Positions 1 to 11,628 of a stretch of DNA of 64,000 nt are shown one piece after another (within the stretch, counting starts at the first letter, position 1; each line of letters begins with the position of its first letter). Position numbers and translations under genes: made by a program. The stretch lies in the NCBI RefSeq assembly GCF_901000735.1, contig NC_081542.1, positions 44,556,238-44,620,237 on the forward strand, read 5' to 3'. Source of the stretch: Corylus avellana (lineage: Eukaryota > Streptophyta > Magnoliopsida > Fagales > Betulaceae). A model generated the notes under the pieces. The model saw only the letters and a list, made by a program, of their open reading frames with translations. It did not search any database and was not told the DNA's origin.

Positions 1-36
1 TAGTTAAACCACACCGGTGTAAAATGTATTTAACCC
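1..36. mobile_element. Terminal arm of a Mutator-like element (right end)
   Basis: The first bases match the right arm of the GGCC-rich Mutator-like element seen complete at 7104-7614, ending in the characteristic TTTAACCC. The rest of this copy lies left of the window. Confidence 0.55.
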
Positions 37-2254
37 TTTATAAAATAATAATAATAAAAAAAATACTTAGTTAAAATTTAGAGAAAAATATGGGAATGCT
101 TGATAAGATTTGAAGTTTAAAGGCTTGTGGCGGAATCTAAGTCTCATGTGCTTCTTGTAATCGAGGTGACCTTTATAGTTTATACTATATCAAGTTAAAT
201 TGTAGGACCCTCTTTAGCCATGTGATGTACAAGGGTGAAACATACCTGCCACCAAACTGAAAGGGAATGGATAAAGATATCAGAGTTCCCTTGACGTTCT
301 TGGAAGCAAGTTCTCGGCTTCGGTATTGAGGCGGTCGACAAGATTTGGGATAGTGGACTTGCTTGTTTCCTTACTAACGGTCGGCTGGGATGAAAATGCT
401 ATTGTTTTGGAAAAAAGAATCACAAATGGAAGAGATCGAGAGGTGTCAATGTCACACAAAAATGGGAAGCCAATATCTGATGTGTAAGTTAAAATCAAAA
501 CTGGGATTTATAGATGTTTTTCGTCGAGAATAATTGGGACTTCAGGTTCAATATGTCATTCTTATTCGCAAGTTTAAGGGCTTTGTCATGGAATTTGAAT
601 CTCAAGCACATGAAGCAAACTCGTCTCTATATGCTTCTTGCAATTGAAGTGAGGTTTATCCTATACCAAGTTAAACTCATTGATGTGTGCCCTTTTGGAA
701 TCCATGTTGTCAAAGTTTCTAGGGATATTTCAAGCTTTTACTATAAATTATTTATAAAATTGACTTAAGAGTCCATAATTTGTAAAATGATTAATCATTT
801 TCACTCTTCACACTTCACAGGAGAGAGAAGAGTTTAATCATTTCATCAATTATATCAACATTGTAAGTGGCTTTTAAGAAAAATTGTAGTATCCATTCTT
901 ATCTTACAATTGGTTCAAAGTATAATTAAACAAGAATAGTGTTTGACATGTATCCATTCTAACGTCTTTAGCACAACTAGAATACAACCTTTTCACTTTA
1001 TCCTATTACCTCGTATCTTCCTACCTTCTCCCTACTCTCATAAGCAAGGCATTATTTTTTGAAAAGTGTCAAAAATTATTGAAACATTCCTTCGAAACTT
1101 AGAAATCGTAAAAACGTACCTTCGAAACTTTGGACTAGTTATTTCACGTTACCACATCTTCATGTTCAAACTATTTTTTACTCATGGCGATTCTTGCTAT
1201 TAGAGCAATAGGCACACAATCAACAATTATTGTTGGCTTTAACCAAATACTGTTCTGTCAGAAGTCTAGGGGGTTTGTTGAACACCCTCCCACTGCACCC
1301 TCAAATACCATTCATCTACTATTTATTATTTATTTTATTTTATTTTTAAATATATCAACATCAAAATATTCTCACTTTTTATATCACATTATTTACTTTT
1401 TATTACTATTTAAACAAAAAAATAACTATAAAATAAAACTTTTTCACTTTTTATACCAATTATTACTCTTATTTATTTTTTTATTTTTTGCCAACTCATA
1501 AATTAGGCGTGTATGCTGTTTACCAAATAATGCCTATGTATTTTGCAACAACCGAACGCAAAAAAAAAAAAATAATAATAAATAAATAAATAGAGGAAAG
1601 GCTTAAAGAACAAGAAGTCGATCATGAACTCATGATCAAAAAATCTTAATTCGTAATCTTCAAAACATCAATCTCCCTGAAGGAATTTCCAAGCCCCTTT
1701 GATTTTAGAGGATCTCGCGGAATGTGCCTTTGATATGGTCCCCTATGGCGGTCGAGTTTGCTTGACAGAATCGATCGTTGATCGGCTTCAAAGAGCCAAT
1801 TGTGAGGCTGAGCCTTGCCCACAAGATGGGCACTGGAGGCTTGCCCATGCGCCTATTTGGCAGCCCATTCTCCAACAGTTTATAATTATTTCCCCTTCCA
1901 AATGAAGGGAAGCAAGAACTCCAATTGCCATTATAGCCAACAAGGTCGGGAAATGTTTCTATTAATATGAGACAAATGGCTTCAATGAATAAAATTAGCA
2001 TGAATAACAAATAGATATGCTAGATTTTCAAAATTTCACAAGCTTCCATGGCTTAACTACAATTTCAAACTTAATAGAGTCTATTGCAAACTTACAAGTT
2101 CAAAAAATATATTCTTAGTAAGCATCCAACCAAAACTTCTGCAAAATGTATATTTCCCACTCAGAATTTTAACAAATGACGCTGTCAAGTAATCCATGTT
2201 ATCCACTGGGCTCAAAATAGTACATGGAATGCAAATAGATAGACAAAAGCATAC
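37..2254. repeat. Non-coding block of duplication unit A
   Basis: This stretch is nearly base-for-base the same as 7615-9838 and more loosely like 17950-20153, 22900-24300 and 36900-39240. It has only short frames. One 72-codon minus-strand frame at 280-498 is kept in unit B, but it begins with TTG rather than ATG and is not kept in unit C. A block at 1690-1960 is shared by all APC4-bearing units, and its last 70 bases also resemble the sequence just downstream of the riboflavin kinase stop at 11540-11620. I see no gene that I can support. Confidence 0.6.
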
Positions 2255-3002
2255 AGTAATCAGACGTCCATCCTCCTCCCAATTAAGACAAACAACAGCA
2301 ACAATGTGGAACTTTAAACTTCTCAACAACCTTTCATTCTGCTTGACATTAAAGAATAACCGGTATTAGCGAAGGTATAAGAAATGAAAAATATAAATTC
2401 AAGTATAAATTTCACGGTTGTACAACCAACTAATGAGTTAGAGAAATCTAGGAGTTAGAAAAAGTAGGAGTTAGAGAAAGTAACAACCAACTAATGAGTA
2501 CCGGCCAATAGCAAGTTCGAAACAATAAAGTAAGGCTACTAACTTCAACGTCGTGCAGTGAGAGTACTGTTCCAGCTTCAAGCCCAACAGCTATGGCTTT
2601 ACCGTCAGGTCGACAACATAATGATGTTATGCACCTTCCTAGAAAATGTTTTAAGAATTCAGTAATTAAGTACACTACTAAGGCACTTTTCGCGAATGTT
2701 GAAATCCAACAGCAAAATTTGAACCCAAAATAAAAAATAAGAAATAAGAATTTTTTTTTTTTTTTTTTAATATATATATATCAGAGCAGCATACCATATA
2801 CACATACAAATATAGATATATACATGTGTGTGTTGAATTAAGTAATAACAAATTATGATCAATTGAATAGGAAACTACAGCAATCAACCAACTGAACGAC
2901 TTAATTTGGATTCTGAAATTTGCAACAGATTAATACAAGTCGTGGAAATTGAGTTAGGCAAAAGAGAGAGAGAGAGAGAGATAATCACCAGGAGAAGTTG
3001 TC
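2255..3002 (-). pseudogene. APC4: APC4-like 5' gene fragment, copy A (cut by gap)
   Basis: On the minus strand three pieces of an APC4-type WD40 gene are visible. They are the end of exon 2 (2989-3002, running into the gap), exon 3 (2544-2638, reading GRCITSLC then [12 protein letters not shown]) and exon 4 (2255-2338, reading LLRSLKFH then VVCLNWEEDG). Intron borders are AG/GT. APC4 is a scaffold subunit of the anaphase-promoting complex and starts with a WD40 repeat region, to which these exons belong. Compared with copy B, exon 3 has Trp to Cys before RPDG and Asp to Ala before GTV, both at normally conserved places. No later exon follows; the sequence passes into the repeat block. It is a truncated, non-functional duplicate. 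The family assignment is from recalled APC4 sequence. Confidence 0.72.
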
Positions 3003-3102
3003 NNNNNNNNNNNNNNNNNNNNNNNNNNNNNNNNNNNNNNNNNNNNNNNNNNNNNNNNNNNNNNNNNNNNNNNNNNNNNNNNNNNNNNNNNNNNNNNNNN
3101 NN
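3003..3102. other. Scaffold gap (100 N)
   Basis: The gap joins APC4 exon 2 directly to the middle of DUF4220 copy A. In unit B the same two points (10571 and about 13470) are 2.9 kb apart and hold the APC4 start, the riboflavin kinase exons and the DUF594 end. The gap therefore probably hides about that much sequence. Confidence 0.9.
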
Positions 3103-4464
3103 TTTTGTTAATGGTTTCTTGGAAACGTATTTCATCCGATCATAGAAATCCTTGAGGCCCAATTTTTCACTGACATAAATTAATATCCGGCCAAAAAAAT
3201 AATTGAGGGGTGTAAGGTTCTTTTTTGAACGTTCTTGTAGACTATAATCTATAAAATTGTATGTATCCAATGATTCATGCCACCTCCGGAATAGGATTCG
3301 TCTAGCCCGTCCCAAGCAACTCATTGATTCTATATCTTCCCCCCAGTTTATCTTCTTGAGATGGAGAAAGTAAATGTTTATTACTCTCCATCTTTTATTC
3401 CTCGACAACTGCAGGGTGGAAGCAAGAGCAACAGTCCAATCAGAGAAAGCCATCATAAAGAGAGCAATTGTATCCAAGGCTATGGCACCAAAGAGCAAGG
3501 TATAGGTAATTTCAACGTCAATCTTGCCAAAACCATGCTTATCTATTGAATAGAAGGTTGAAAGAGCTGCAACAACCGCACAACTGGATATAAACCGGGC
3601 AAAGTATCCAAATATTGAACGTATCACGACAGCCTTCGTATAGAGTACTGTATACAAGAAGTTGAGTTCAACTGCTACGACGTTCAAAACAACTTCTGCG
3701 CTTCGCCCACCGAAAAAATCTCGGCTGTCCCGACGCTCATGGATATTAAAGATGTGATCCACAATGAGACCCTTGAACATTTTGAAGAAGTGATAAGCAA
3801 GTCGCACCTGTACAGCAGTAGAATCGACATCGAGTGGTATAAAGTTGCTCTTGGGTACTCTTCGGCCAGCTTGGGGTATGTTATAGAATTTTCTTCTTTC
3901 AAATTCCTCCATTAACTCTGCATAGTTAAGTCCTGGTTCAGGCGCTTGAAGCATGGATTTTCGAAATGTATTCAGGTTTGCTTGAAATAAAGCATATGTT
4001 CGCTCACCATACTTGATGGTTCCAGCGACAAACAGAAGGAGAGTATGGACCCATAACTTGTTACTGGGAAGGGATTGGCCAAAGATAATAGTAGAAGTGA
4101 CAACCTGGCTTAGGAGCCCAACCAAGTGCCTTAGCCAGAGAGCATTATCCTCCAGAGCAAAAGCAGTTACGGTATCTGGACCACCAAGGTGTAACAAAAG
4201 AAAGGGAGCCCAAAACACCAGAATGTCAGCATGATCATCAAATTTTTGAGTATATTTTTGACGCCTGGAAATAAGTCCCAATGCAAAGATAGCAGCCCAA
4301 TCGGCCAGCAAGTAAGCTACCCAAATCAGCGAGATTACCATCACATTTCCTGTGCGTTTTCTAAATGGTGTAAACAGAATTAGAATGATCTGTAGTGAGA
4401 GACTGAACAAAACGAAACCTTGGATGCTCCATTCATCATACAACTTCTTGATGGAGTTAGACAT
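3103..4464 (-). CDS. DUF4220/DUF594 membrane protein, copy A (N-terminal part)
   Basis: This is the N-terminal 450 or so residues of a plant DUF4220 protein, starting MSNSIKKLYDEW as in copy D. Hydrophobic segments follow in the order typical of the family: IQGFVLFSLSLQIILIL, a second in VISLIWVAYLLADWAAIF, then LVFWAPFLLLHLGG, HLVGLLSQVV, a segment before KYGERTYALF, and a later cluster around RSIFGYFARFISSC and TLLFGAIALDTIAL. The frame is open up to the gap, after KYVSKKPLTK. The C-terminal DUF594 domain must lie in the gap. Frames read through the gap into APC4 intron sequence are artefacts. Members are multi-pass membrane proteins of unknown function. Copy A has a shorter cytoplasmic linker than B and D because it lacks the 21-bp repeats found there. 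Confidence 0.85.
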
Positions 4465-6215
4465 ATATATCCTTCCCTTGGTAATTGTTTAATTTTCTTT
4501 CTCCTTAATTTCTAATTTCACCCCTGTTGATGACAACTTTAAGTATTAGTTTTTAAGTTGCTTACACAAAAGCAGGAGGTAGATAGATATAGATTTATAT
4601 TATGCTATTTTGTACGACAAGTCGAATAATATATAGTCGGTCAGAGTAATATATTATTTTGTAGACTGTTATGTATACTATTACGTACTACACAATTTAA
4701 TAATGTGATAGTGAAAATTAATCATTGGATCAGTACTTTAAAAAAAATATGAAAAGTTGATTTTCACTATAATATTATCTCAATTGTATAACAATTTATT
4801 TACTCAATTGTTTATAATAGTCAAAAACATGATTATTACTCACTATAATAGTTGGTATATGAGTTGACTGCATACTATAACGGTTCAATTATGGACAAAA
4901 AGTTTGTTAACAGCTTTTCTATAAGAATAGTTGTATCCACACAAAGACTAAAATAAATTATAAAATTGACAACGGTGAAGACTAACTCTAGGGACAAAGT
5001 ATAAACACAAAGATTGCATAAATACGTACATTGAGGGCAGGTAAAAGGTAGCTCTAATAGAACATAAAAAGGAAACATCATATAGTCAACACATATTACT
5101 CATTGTAATAGTTGGCATAAGAGTTGACAGTATAATATAGAGTAATTTTAGGGGGCCTACTTGTGTCTTACTAAGAATGATGTAACTATTAAAATCACCA
5201 TTGGACTTGTGATTGATGAATTTTGATCAAATGATGATTTTAATAGCCATATTATTTTTAGTAGGACACAAGTGAACCTTTTAGAATTACTCGTATAATA
5301 TAATGGTTTAACTATAGATCACCAAAGTTTGTGGACAGCTTTTCTATAAGAATAACTGTATCCAACGAAAGACTAAAATAAATTATAAAAATGACGACAA
5401 CGGTTGAATGGACAAATTTTTAAACATGTTTGTAAAATCTTATTTAATTACATTCAAGGACGTAACATGGTAATTTGTTAGACAATAAAACTTTATATGC
5501 ATTACAATCGTATTACTTCGGCAACTTTATGGACAAACTATAGACACAATTAATTAAATGATTCGGGTTATGCATGGTTGAGTTATATAGTTTTATACTT
5601 ATTGTTCGATATGACTCAAACTTGACACTAGGGCTAGCAATTTTTTAAACAATCCGCAAACTCGACATGAACCTAATACGAAATTAGATGGTTTGGATTA
5701 AGAAGTTTGACTCGTTTAATTAAATGTATCGGGATATAATTGACCTATATTGTTTTATATTCATACATCGACAAAACCCAAACCCAATATTTGATAGTAT
5801 TTTTTACCTTGATAATTGTTCTGGAAGCAAATTGAGCACTCGGTGAAAGTAATAATAATAACACTAATAATAATAATTTAGCTGACTAAGAAATGTTAGA
5901 AACTGGGCCCACATGCCATGTACAATTTAAGTATACAAAAATTAAGCTGTCTATGTCAAAAAAAAAAGAAAAAAAAAAAAGGAGGTGTTCAGTAATTTAT
6001 CACAAATTATAATTATTTGTGGAATTATAATTGAAATAGATTTTATTCTGAATTTTTATTACTTAATGAGATGAATAATTAAGAAAAAGTTTTAATTGAT
6101 CGTCCGTATATGACCTAGCTAGCCTATGAATACAGAAACATGTTTATTCCATGTATGAGGTATTAGTGGGCATAGCTTAGAAGACACCTCTTTGACTAAA
6201 AATTAAAAAAAATTA
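4465..6215. other. Upstream region of DUF4220 copy A
   Basis: This is AT-rich DNA homologous to 14908-17090 and partly to 32349-33880. It would hold the promoter of copy A, but I see no TATA box or other motif convincing enough to place. Nothing coding is supported. Confidence 0.5.
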
Positions 6216-6789
6216 GGGTTAAATACTCTAAACCTCCCTAGGGTTTGGTAACTTTATTTTTTTCTCCCTAGGATTTCATTTTTATCATAGGAGGTCCCTG
6301 TGGTTTTGATAAGTGACCAAATTAGTCCATCCGTTAGTTAACCGTTCGTTGACCATTAGGACTGACACGTGGACCAATCAGACGTCGACACGTGACACAT
6401 ATATTAATTTTTTTTAAAAAAAAATATAAAAAAAAAATATATTTTTTTTTAAATTAAAAAAATGTGTTCAAAAAAAAAAAAAATGAGGAGAAACATTAGA
6501 GTTGTGAGGAGCCACAGCAATACAGGCCACCCCAATTGTTTTTTTTTCTTTTCTTTTCTTTCTTTCTTTTAAAAAAAACATTTTTTTTAATTAAAAAAAT
6601 TAAATTGGTGCTACGTGTCAACATCTGATTGGTCCACGTGTCAGTCCTAACGGTCAACTAAAGGTCAACTAACGGATGGACTAACTTGGTCTTTTATCAA
6701 AACCCAGGGGGGTCCTGTGATAAAAATGAAATCCCAGGGGGATAAAAATAAAGTTACCAAACCCCAGGGGAGTATTTAGTATTTAACCC
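6216..6789. mobile_element. 574-bp Mutator-like non-autonomous element
   Basis: The element runs from GGGTTAAATACT to AGTATTTAACCC with inverted arms of about 190 bp each. It is flanked by the perfect 9-bp direct repeat AAAAAATTA (6207-6215 and 6790-6798). Unit B has the unoccupied site near 17090. The 9-bp duplication and long terminal repeats are Mutator (MULE) hallmarks. It has no transposase. Both arms carry CACGTG-type G-box cores. Confidence 0.88.
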
Positions 6790-7103
6790 AAAAAATTATT
6801 CATAGTTCATGTTGCTTAAGTTATTTGTTTCGCTTAAGTATGAACGTAGGTAATTTTAAATCTTTTTCCATTGCATATTTCAACATATTATTGTTTTGAA
6901 CATTACAAGAAATTGTTTGTCTTTAGGATGCTATTATCCACCCAAGAAATCCTGGGATTTAACTAGTTTTTGTCCAAAATAATTGGGTCTTTGGTTTAAA
7001 TTAGGTGTCAGAACATTTGCATTGAGTTAGCTAAAATAGATTGCAATCTAAAATTTAGATAAAACTCTCCTACATTCAATTAGTCATCTCCACTTTGTAA
7101 TTT

Positions 7104-7614
7104 CGTCTAACTTTCATTTATAAATTGATAGAAATTCATGTCAATACCCTTAAAAACTCGACACGTGTCCTTAAAAAAAATTTAAAGAAAAAAAACTAAA
7201 ATTATTAAAAACATTAAAAATTAAAAAGATGGTGGCTAGAGCCACCCCCAACAGCCTTGAAAGTGGCTTAGATACCCCAGATTGGCCAGTCTGGGGGTGG
7301 CCGAACACCCCCATGGCCTTTAGGGGTGGTTCAACCAACCCCAGACCGGCCAGGGACGGCTCGAGCCACTTTTTTTTTTTTTTTTCAATTGTTTGTTTTA
7401 AATTTTTTTAATAATTTTAGTTTTTAAATTATATTTTGTATATTTTTAAGAACACATGTCAAAATTTTAAGGATATTGACATTGATTTCCGCCAATTTAT
7501 GGATGAAAATTAGAATGATAGCCATAAGCAATGTACCACCTGCTATACAAAATGAAACCTAGGTGGATAAAAATAAAGTAGTTAAACTACACAGGTGTAA
7601 AATGTATTTAACCC
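7104..7614. mobile_element. Mutator-like element with GGCC-rich hairpin core (copy A/B junction)
   Basis: Inverted arms built on CGTCTAACTTTCATTTATAA and its complement near 7490 flank a core of self-complementary GGTGGC/GCCACC blocks (7230-7370). The right end is TTTAACCC. The outer left arm is missing in units A and B but is present in the copy at 33891-36899, so the truncation predates the A/B duplication. Confidence 0.65.
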
Positions 7615-9838
7615 TTTATAAAAAAAAGAAAAGAAAAAAAAGTACTTAGTTAAAATTTAGAGAAAAATATATATGGGAATGCTTGATAAGATTTGAAGTT
7701 TAAAGGCTTGTGGCAGAATCTAAGTCTCATGTGCTTCTTGTAATTGAGGTGACCTTTATAGTTTATACTATATCAAGTTAAATTGTAGGACCCACTTTAG
7801 CCATGTGATGTACAAGGGTGAGACATACCTGCCACCAAACTAAAAGAGAATGGATAAAGAGATCAGAGTTCCCTTGACGTTCTTGGAAGCAAGTTTTCGG
7901 CTTCGGTATTGAGGCAGTCGACAAGATTTGGGATAGTGGACTTGCTTGTTTCCTTACTAACGGTTGGCTGGGATGAAAATGCTATTGTTTTGGAAAAAAG
8001 AATCACAAATGGAAGAGATCGAGAGGTGTCAATGTCACACAAAAATGGGAAGCCAATATCTGATGTGTAAGTTAAAATCAAAACTGGGATTTATAGATGT
8101 TTTTCGTCGAGAATAATTGGGACTTCAGGTTCAATATGTCATTCTTATTCGCAAGTTTAAGGGCTTTGTCATGGAATTTGAATCTCAAGCACATGAAGCA
8201 AACTCGTCTCTATATGCTTCTTGCAATTGAAGTGAGGTTTATCCTATACCAAGTTAAACTCATTGATGTGTGCCCTTTTGGAATCCATGTTGTCAAAGTT
8301 TCTAGGGATATTTCAAGCTTTTACTATAAATTATTTATAAAATTGACTTAAGAGTCCATAATTTGTAAAATGATTAATCATTTTCACTCTTCACACTTCA
8401 CAGGAGAGAGAAGAGTTTAATCATTTCATCAATTATATCAACATTGTAAGTGGCTTTTAAGAAAAATTGTAGTATCCATTCTTATCTTACAATTGGTTCA
8501 AAGTATAATTAAACAAGAATAGTGTTTGACATGTATCCATTCTAACGTCTTTAGCACAACTAGAATACAACCTTTTCACTTTATCCTATTACCTCGTATC
8601 TTCCTACCTTCTCCCTACTCTCATAAGCAAGGCATTATTTTTTGAAAAGTGTCAAAAATTATTGAAACATTCCTTCGAAACTTAGAAATCGTAAAAACGT
8701 ACCTTCGAAACTTTGGACTAGTTATTTCACGTTACCACATCTTCATGTTCAAACTATTTTTTACTCATGGCGATTCTTGCTATTAGAGCAATAGGCACAC
8801 AATCAACAATTATTGTTGGCTTTAACCAAATACTGTTCTGTCAGAAGTCTAGGGGGTTTGTTGAACACCCTCCCACTGCACCCTCAAATACCATTCATCT
8901 ATTATTTATTATTTATTTTATTTTATTTTTAAATATATCAACATCAAAATATTCTCACTTTTTATATCACATTATTTACTTTTTATTACTATTCAAACAA
9001 AAAAATAACTATAAAATAAAACTTTTTCACTTTTTATACCAATTATTACTCTTATTTATTTTTTTATTTTTTGCCAACTCATAAATTAGGCGTGTATGCT
9101 GTTTACCAAATAATGCCTATGTATTTTGCAACAACCGAACGCAAAAAAAAAAAAATAATAATAAATAAATAAATAGAGGAAAGGCTTAAAGAACAAGAAG
9201 TCGATCATGAACTCATGATCAAAAAATCTTAATTCGTAATCTTCAAAACATCAATCTCCCTGAAGGAATTTCCAAGCCCCTTTGATTTTAGAGGATCTCG
9301 CGGAATGTGCCTTTGATATGGTCCCCTATGGCGGTCGAGTTTGCTTGACAGAATCGATCGTTGATCGGCTTCAAAGAGCCAATTGTGAGGCTGAGCCTTG
9401 CCCACAAGATGGGCTCTGGCGGGCTTGCCCATGCGCCTATTTGGCAGCCCATTCCCCAACAGTTTATAATTATTTCCCCTTCCAAATGAAGGGAAGCAAG
9501 AACTCCAATTGCCATTATAGCCAACAAGGTCGGCAAATGTTTCTATTAATATGAGACAAACGGCTTCAATGAATAAAATTAGCATGAATAACAAATAGAT
9601 ATGCTAGATTTTCAAAATTTCACAAGCTTCCATGGCTTAACTACAATTTCAAACTTAATAGAGTCTATTGCAAACTTACAAGTTCAAAAAATATATTCTT
9701 AGTAAGCATCCAACCAAAACTTCTGCAAAATGTATATTTCCCACTCAGAATTTTAACAAATGATGCTGTCAAGTAATCCATGTTATCCACTGAGCTCAAA
9801 ATAGTACATGGAATGCAAATAGATAGACAAAAGCATAC
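7615..9838. repeat. Non-coding block of duplication unit B
   Basis: This is the near-identical partner of 37-2254, offset by about 7583 bp, with only scattered substitutions and small indels. It contains no supported gene. The closeness shows that units A and B are the youngest pair in the array. Confidence 0.75.
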
Positions 9839-10818
9839 AGTAATCAGACGTCCATCCTCCTCCCAATTAAGACAAACAACAGCAACAATGTGGAACTTTA
9901 AACTTCTCAACAACCTTTCATTCTGCTTGACATTAAAGAATAACCGGTATTAGCGAAGGTATAAGAAATGAAAAATATAAATTCAAGTATAAATTTCACG
10001 GTTGTACAACCAACTAATGAGTTAGAGAAATCTAGGAGTTAGAAAAAGTAGGAGTTAGAGAAAGTAACAACCAACTAATGAGTACCGGCCAATAGCAAGT
10101 TCGAACAATAAAGTAAGGCTACTAACTTCAACGTCGTGCAGTGAGAGTACTGTTCCATCTTCAAGCCCAACAGCTATGGCTTTACCGTCAGGTCGCCAAC
10201 ATAATGATGTTATGCACCTTCCTAGAAAATGTTTTAAGAATTCACTAATTAAGTACACTACTAAGGCACTTTTCGCGAATGTTGAAATCCAACAGCAAAA
10301 TTTGAACCCAAAATAAAAAATAAGAAATAAGAAATTTTTATATATATATCAGAGCAGCATACCATATACGCATACAAATATAGATATATACATGTGTGTG
10401 TTGAATTAAGTAATACCAAATTATGATCAATTGAATAGGAAACTACAACAATCAACCAACTGAACGACTTAATTTGGATTCTGAAATTTGCAACAGATTA
10501 ATACAAGTCGTGGAAATTGAGTTAGGCAAAAGAGAGAGAGAGAGAGAGATAATCACCAGGAGAAGTTGTCCACAACCTCTGCCAATTGAAACGATGCAGC
10601 AAAATCTTGGAGTCTACCGTAACCATGGCCAGCAAATCCTTCTCGGGGTTCCATTCCGAAATTTTTATCTGCCATTGTAAGTCCCCGAATTAGAAAATGC
10701 ACGCACACATACACACAGCACAGCACACATGTACAGCCACATTGAAAACCTGAGAGGCGACTGGTTTGTCGAATTGAAGCTGAAAAGGAAGCACACGCTA
10801 GGAATCGTCGGTTTTCAT
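9839..10818 (-). pseudogene. APC4: APC4-like 5' gene fragment, copy B (four exons, early stop)
   Basis: Four exons can be placed on the minus strand. Exon 1 is 10750-10818 (ATG, then RVLPFQLQFDKPVASQ). Exon 2 is 10557-10668 ([12 protein letters not shown], then [11 protein letters not shown]). Exon 3 is 10127-10221 ([18 protein letters not shown]). Exon 4 is 9839-9922 (NERLLRSLKFH, then CLNWEEDG). All inner borders are AG/GT and phases agree across the joins. Together they make the first WD40 part of APC4, the scaffold subunit of the anaphase-promoting complex. Codon 7 is TAG (10798-10800), exactly where the family reads through, and nothing follows exon 4. The leader 10819-11150 is kept. It is a duplicated, truncated copy of a cell-cycle gene, not a working one. 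Confidence 0.82.
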
Positions 10819-11150
10819 GGATGAAAAGGTGGTCGATCAGAGATCAGTAGTTGAATCAGTGAGACTAATAAATTGCGAAGAACATATAAAACCCTAGAAG
10901 ATTAAGCCACTACCACACTGCCAGTAAGACGACGCCGTTTGGGGGAGGAGAAATGAGAGAAATGTAATGCAAGTGCGCATGAAGTGAAAGAAGAAGAAGA
11001 GAAGGAGGAGGAGAGCATGAGCGTTGGCGATTGCCAGGAGCTGCTGGTGTTGGAAGTGTGAGAAAGAGGGCGGGCTTTTTGGGTTTCAACTTTTAATTGA
11101 TTTGGTTGAATGGTTTAATCAACGGTTCGAGTCTTCGAGATGAGCGAAGG
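10819..11150 (-). other. 5' leader of APC4-like copy B
   Basis: This sequence upstream of the APC4 ATG is shared with 22120-22316 plus 47500-47620. It is the uninterrupted (empty) counterpart of the hAT insertion site: GAGCGTTGGCGATTGCCAG near 11018-11036 corresponds to the split site in unit C. Confidence 0.7.
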
Positions 11151-11628
11151 CCAACATAGTTTTTTTTCCCCGACGTCCTTCTATTTTATAATACGACAAA
11201 ATTATATATTTACACAATTCGAAAAACGAAATGTGCGTTTAAAAATACCTTTACACAATTTTGTTTGAAAATGTGCGTTTAAACTATGAAATTGCAAGAC
11301 CCAACGCACCTTAAGTTGAGTACGTAAATTAGAAATATTTTTATTTTTCTGCTAAAAGGAAAAATTAGTTAACCAATTCGAACAACAAAATAAGAACCAT
11401 CAATGATTATCCTTCTCATTGCTTCTTATAAATGAGTCGTAATAAGCAATACAGAATGATTTTTGTCTTCGCACGTACATACAACATCAGACCCATTTGT
11501 GTTCATGGGACTGCACAGGATCTCATTCAAAAGGAAAGAATTTCACAGTTATAATCATTTCCCTTTTCAAATGAGAGGAAGCAACAATTCCAATTACCAT
11601 TCTAGCCAACAAGGTCGGCAAGAAAATT

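Noticed and set aside
280..498. 72-codon minus-strand frame repeated at 7863-8081
   Set aside because: It starts with TTG, is not kept in unit C, has no recognisable domain, and its conservation is explained by the recent duplication of the whole block.
1184..1501. 105-codon plus-strand frame, repeated at 8767-9084
   Set aside because: The second half is AT-rich low-complexity sequence translating to Phe, Leu and Ile runs. It is broken in unit C.
1699..2010. Overlapping frames on both strands, also at 9229-9594 and 19628-19867
   Set aside because: The frames change between the copies through small indels, so no one frame is preserved. I could not match either strand to a known protein.
2884..4464. 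A 526-codon minus-strand frame spanning the gap
   Set aside because: The part left of the gap is APC4 intron and exon 2 read in a wrong frame. Only 3103-4464 is DUF4220.
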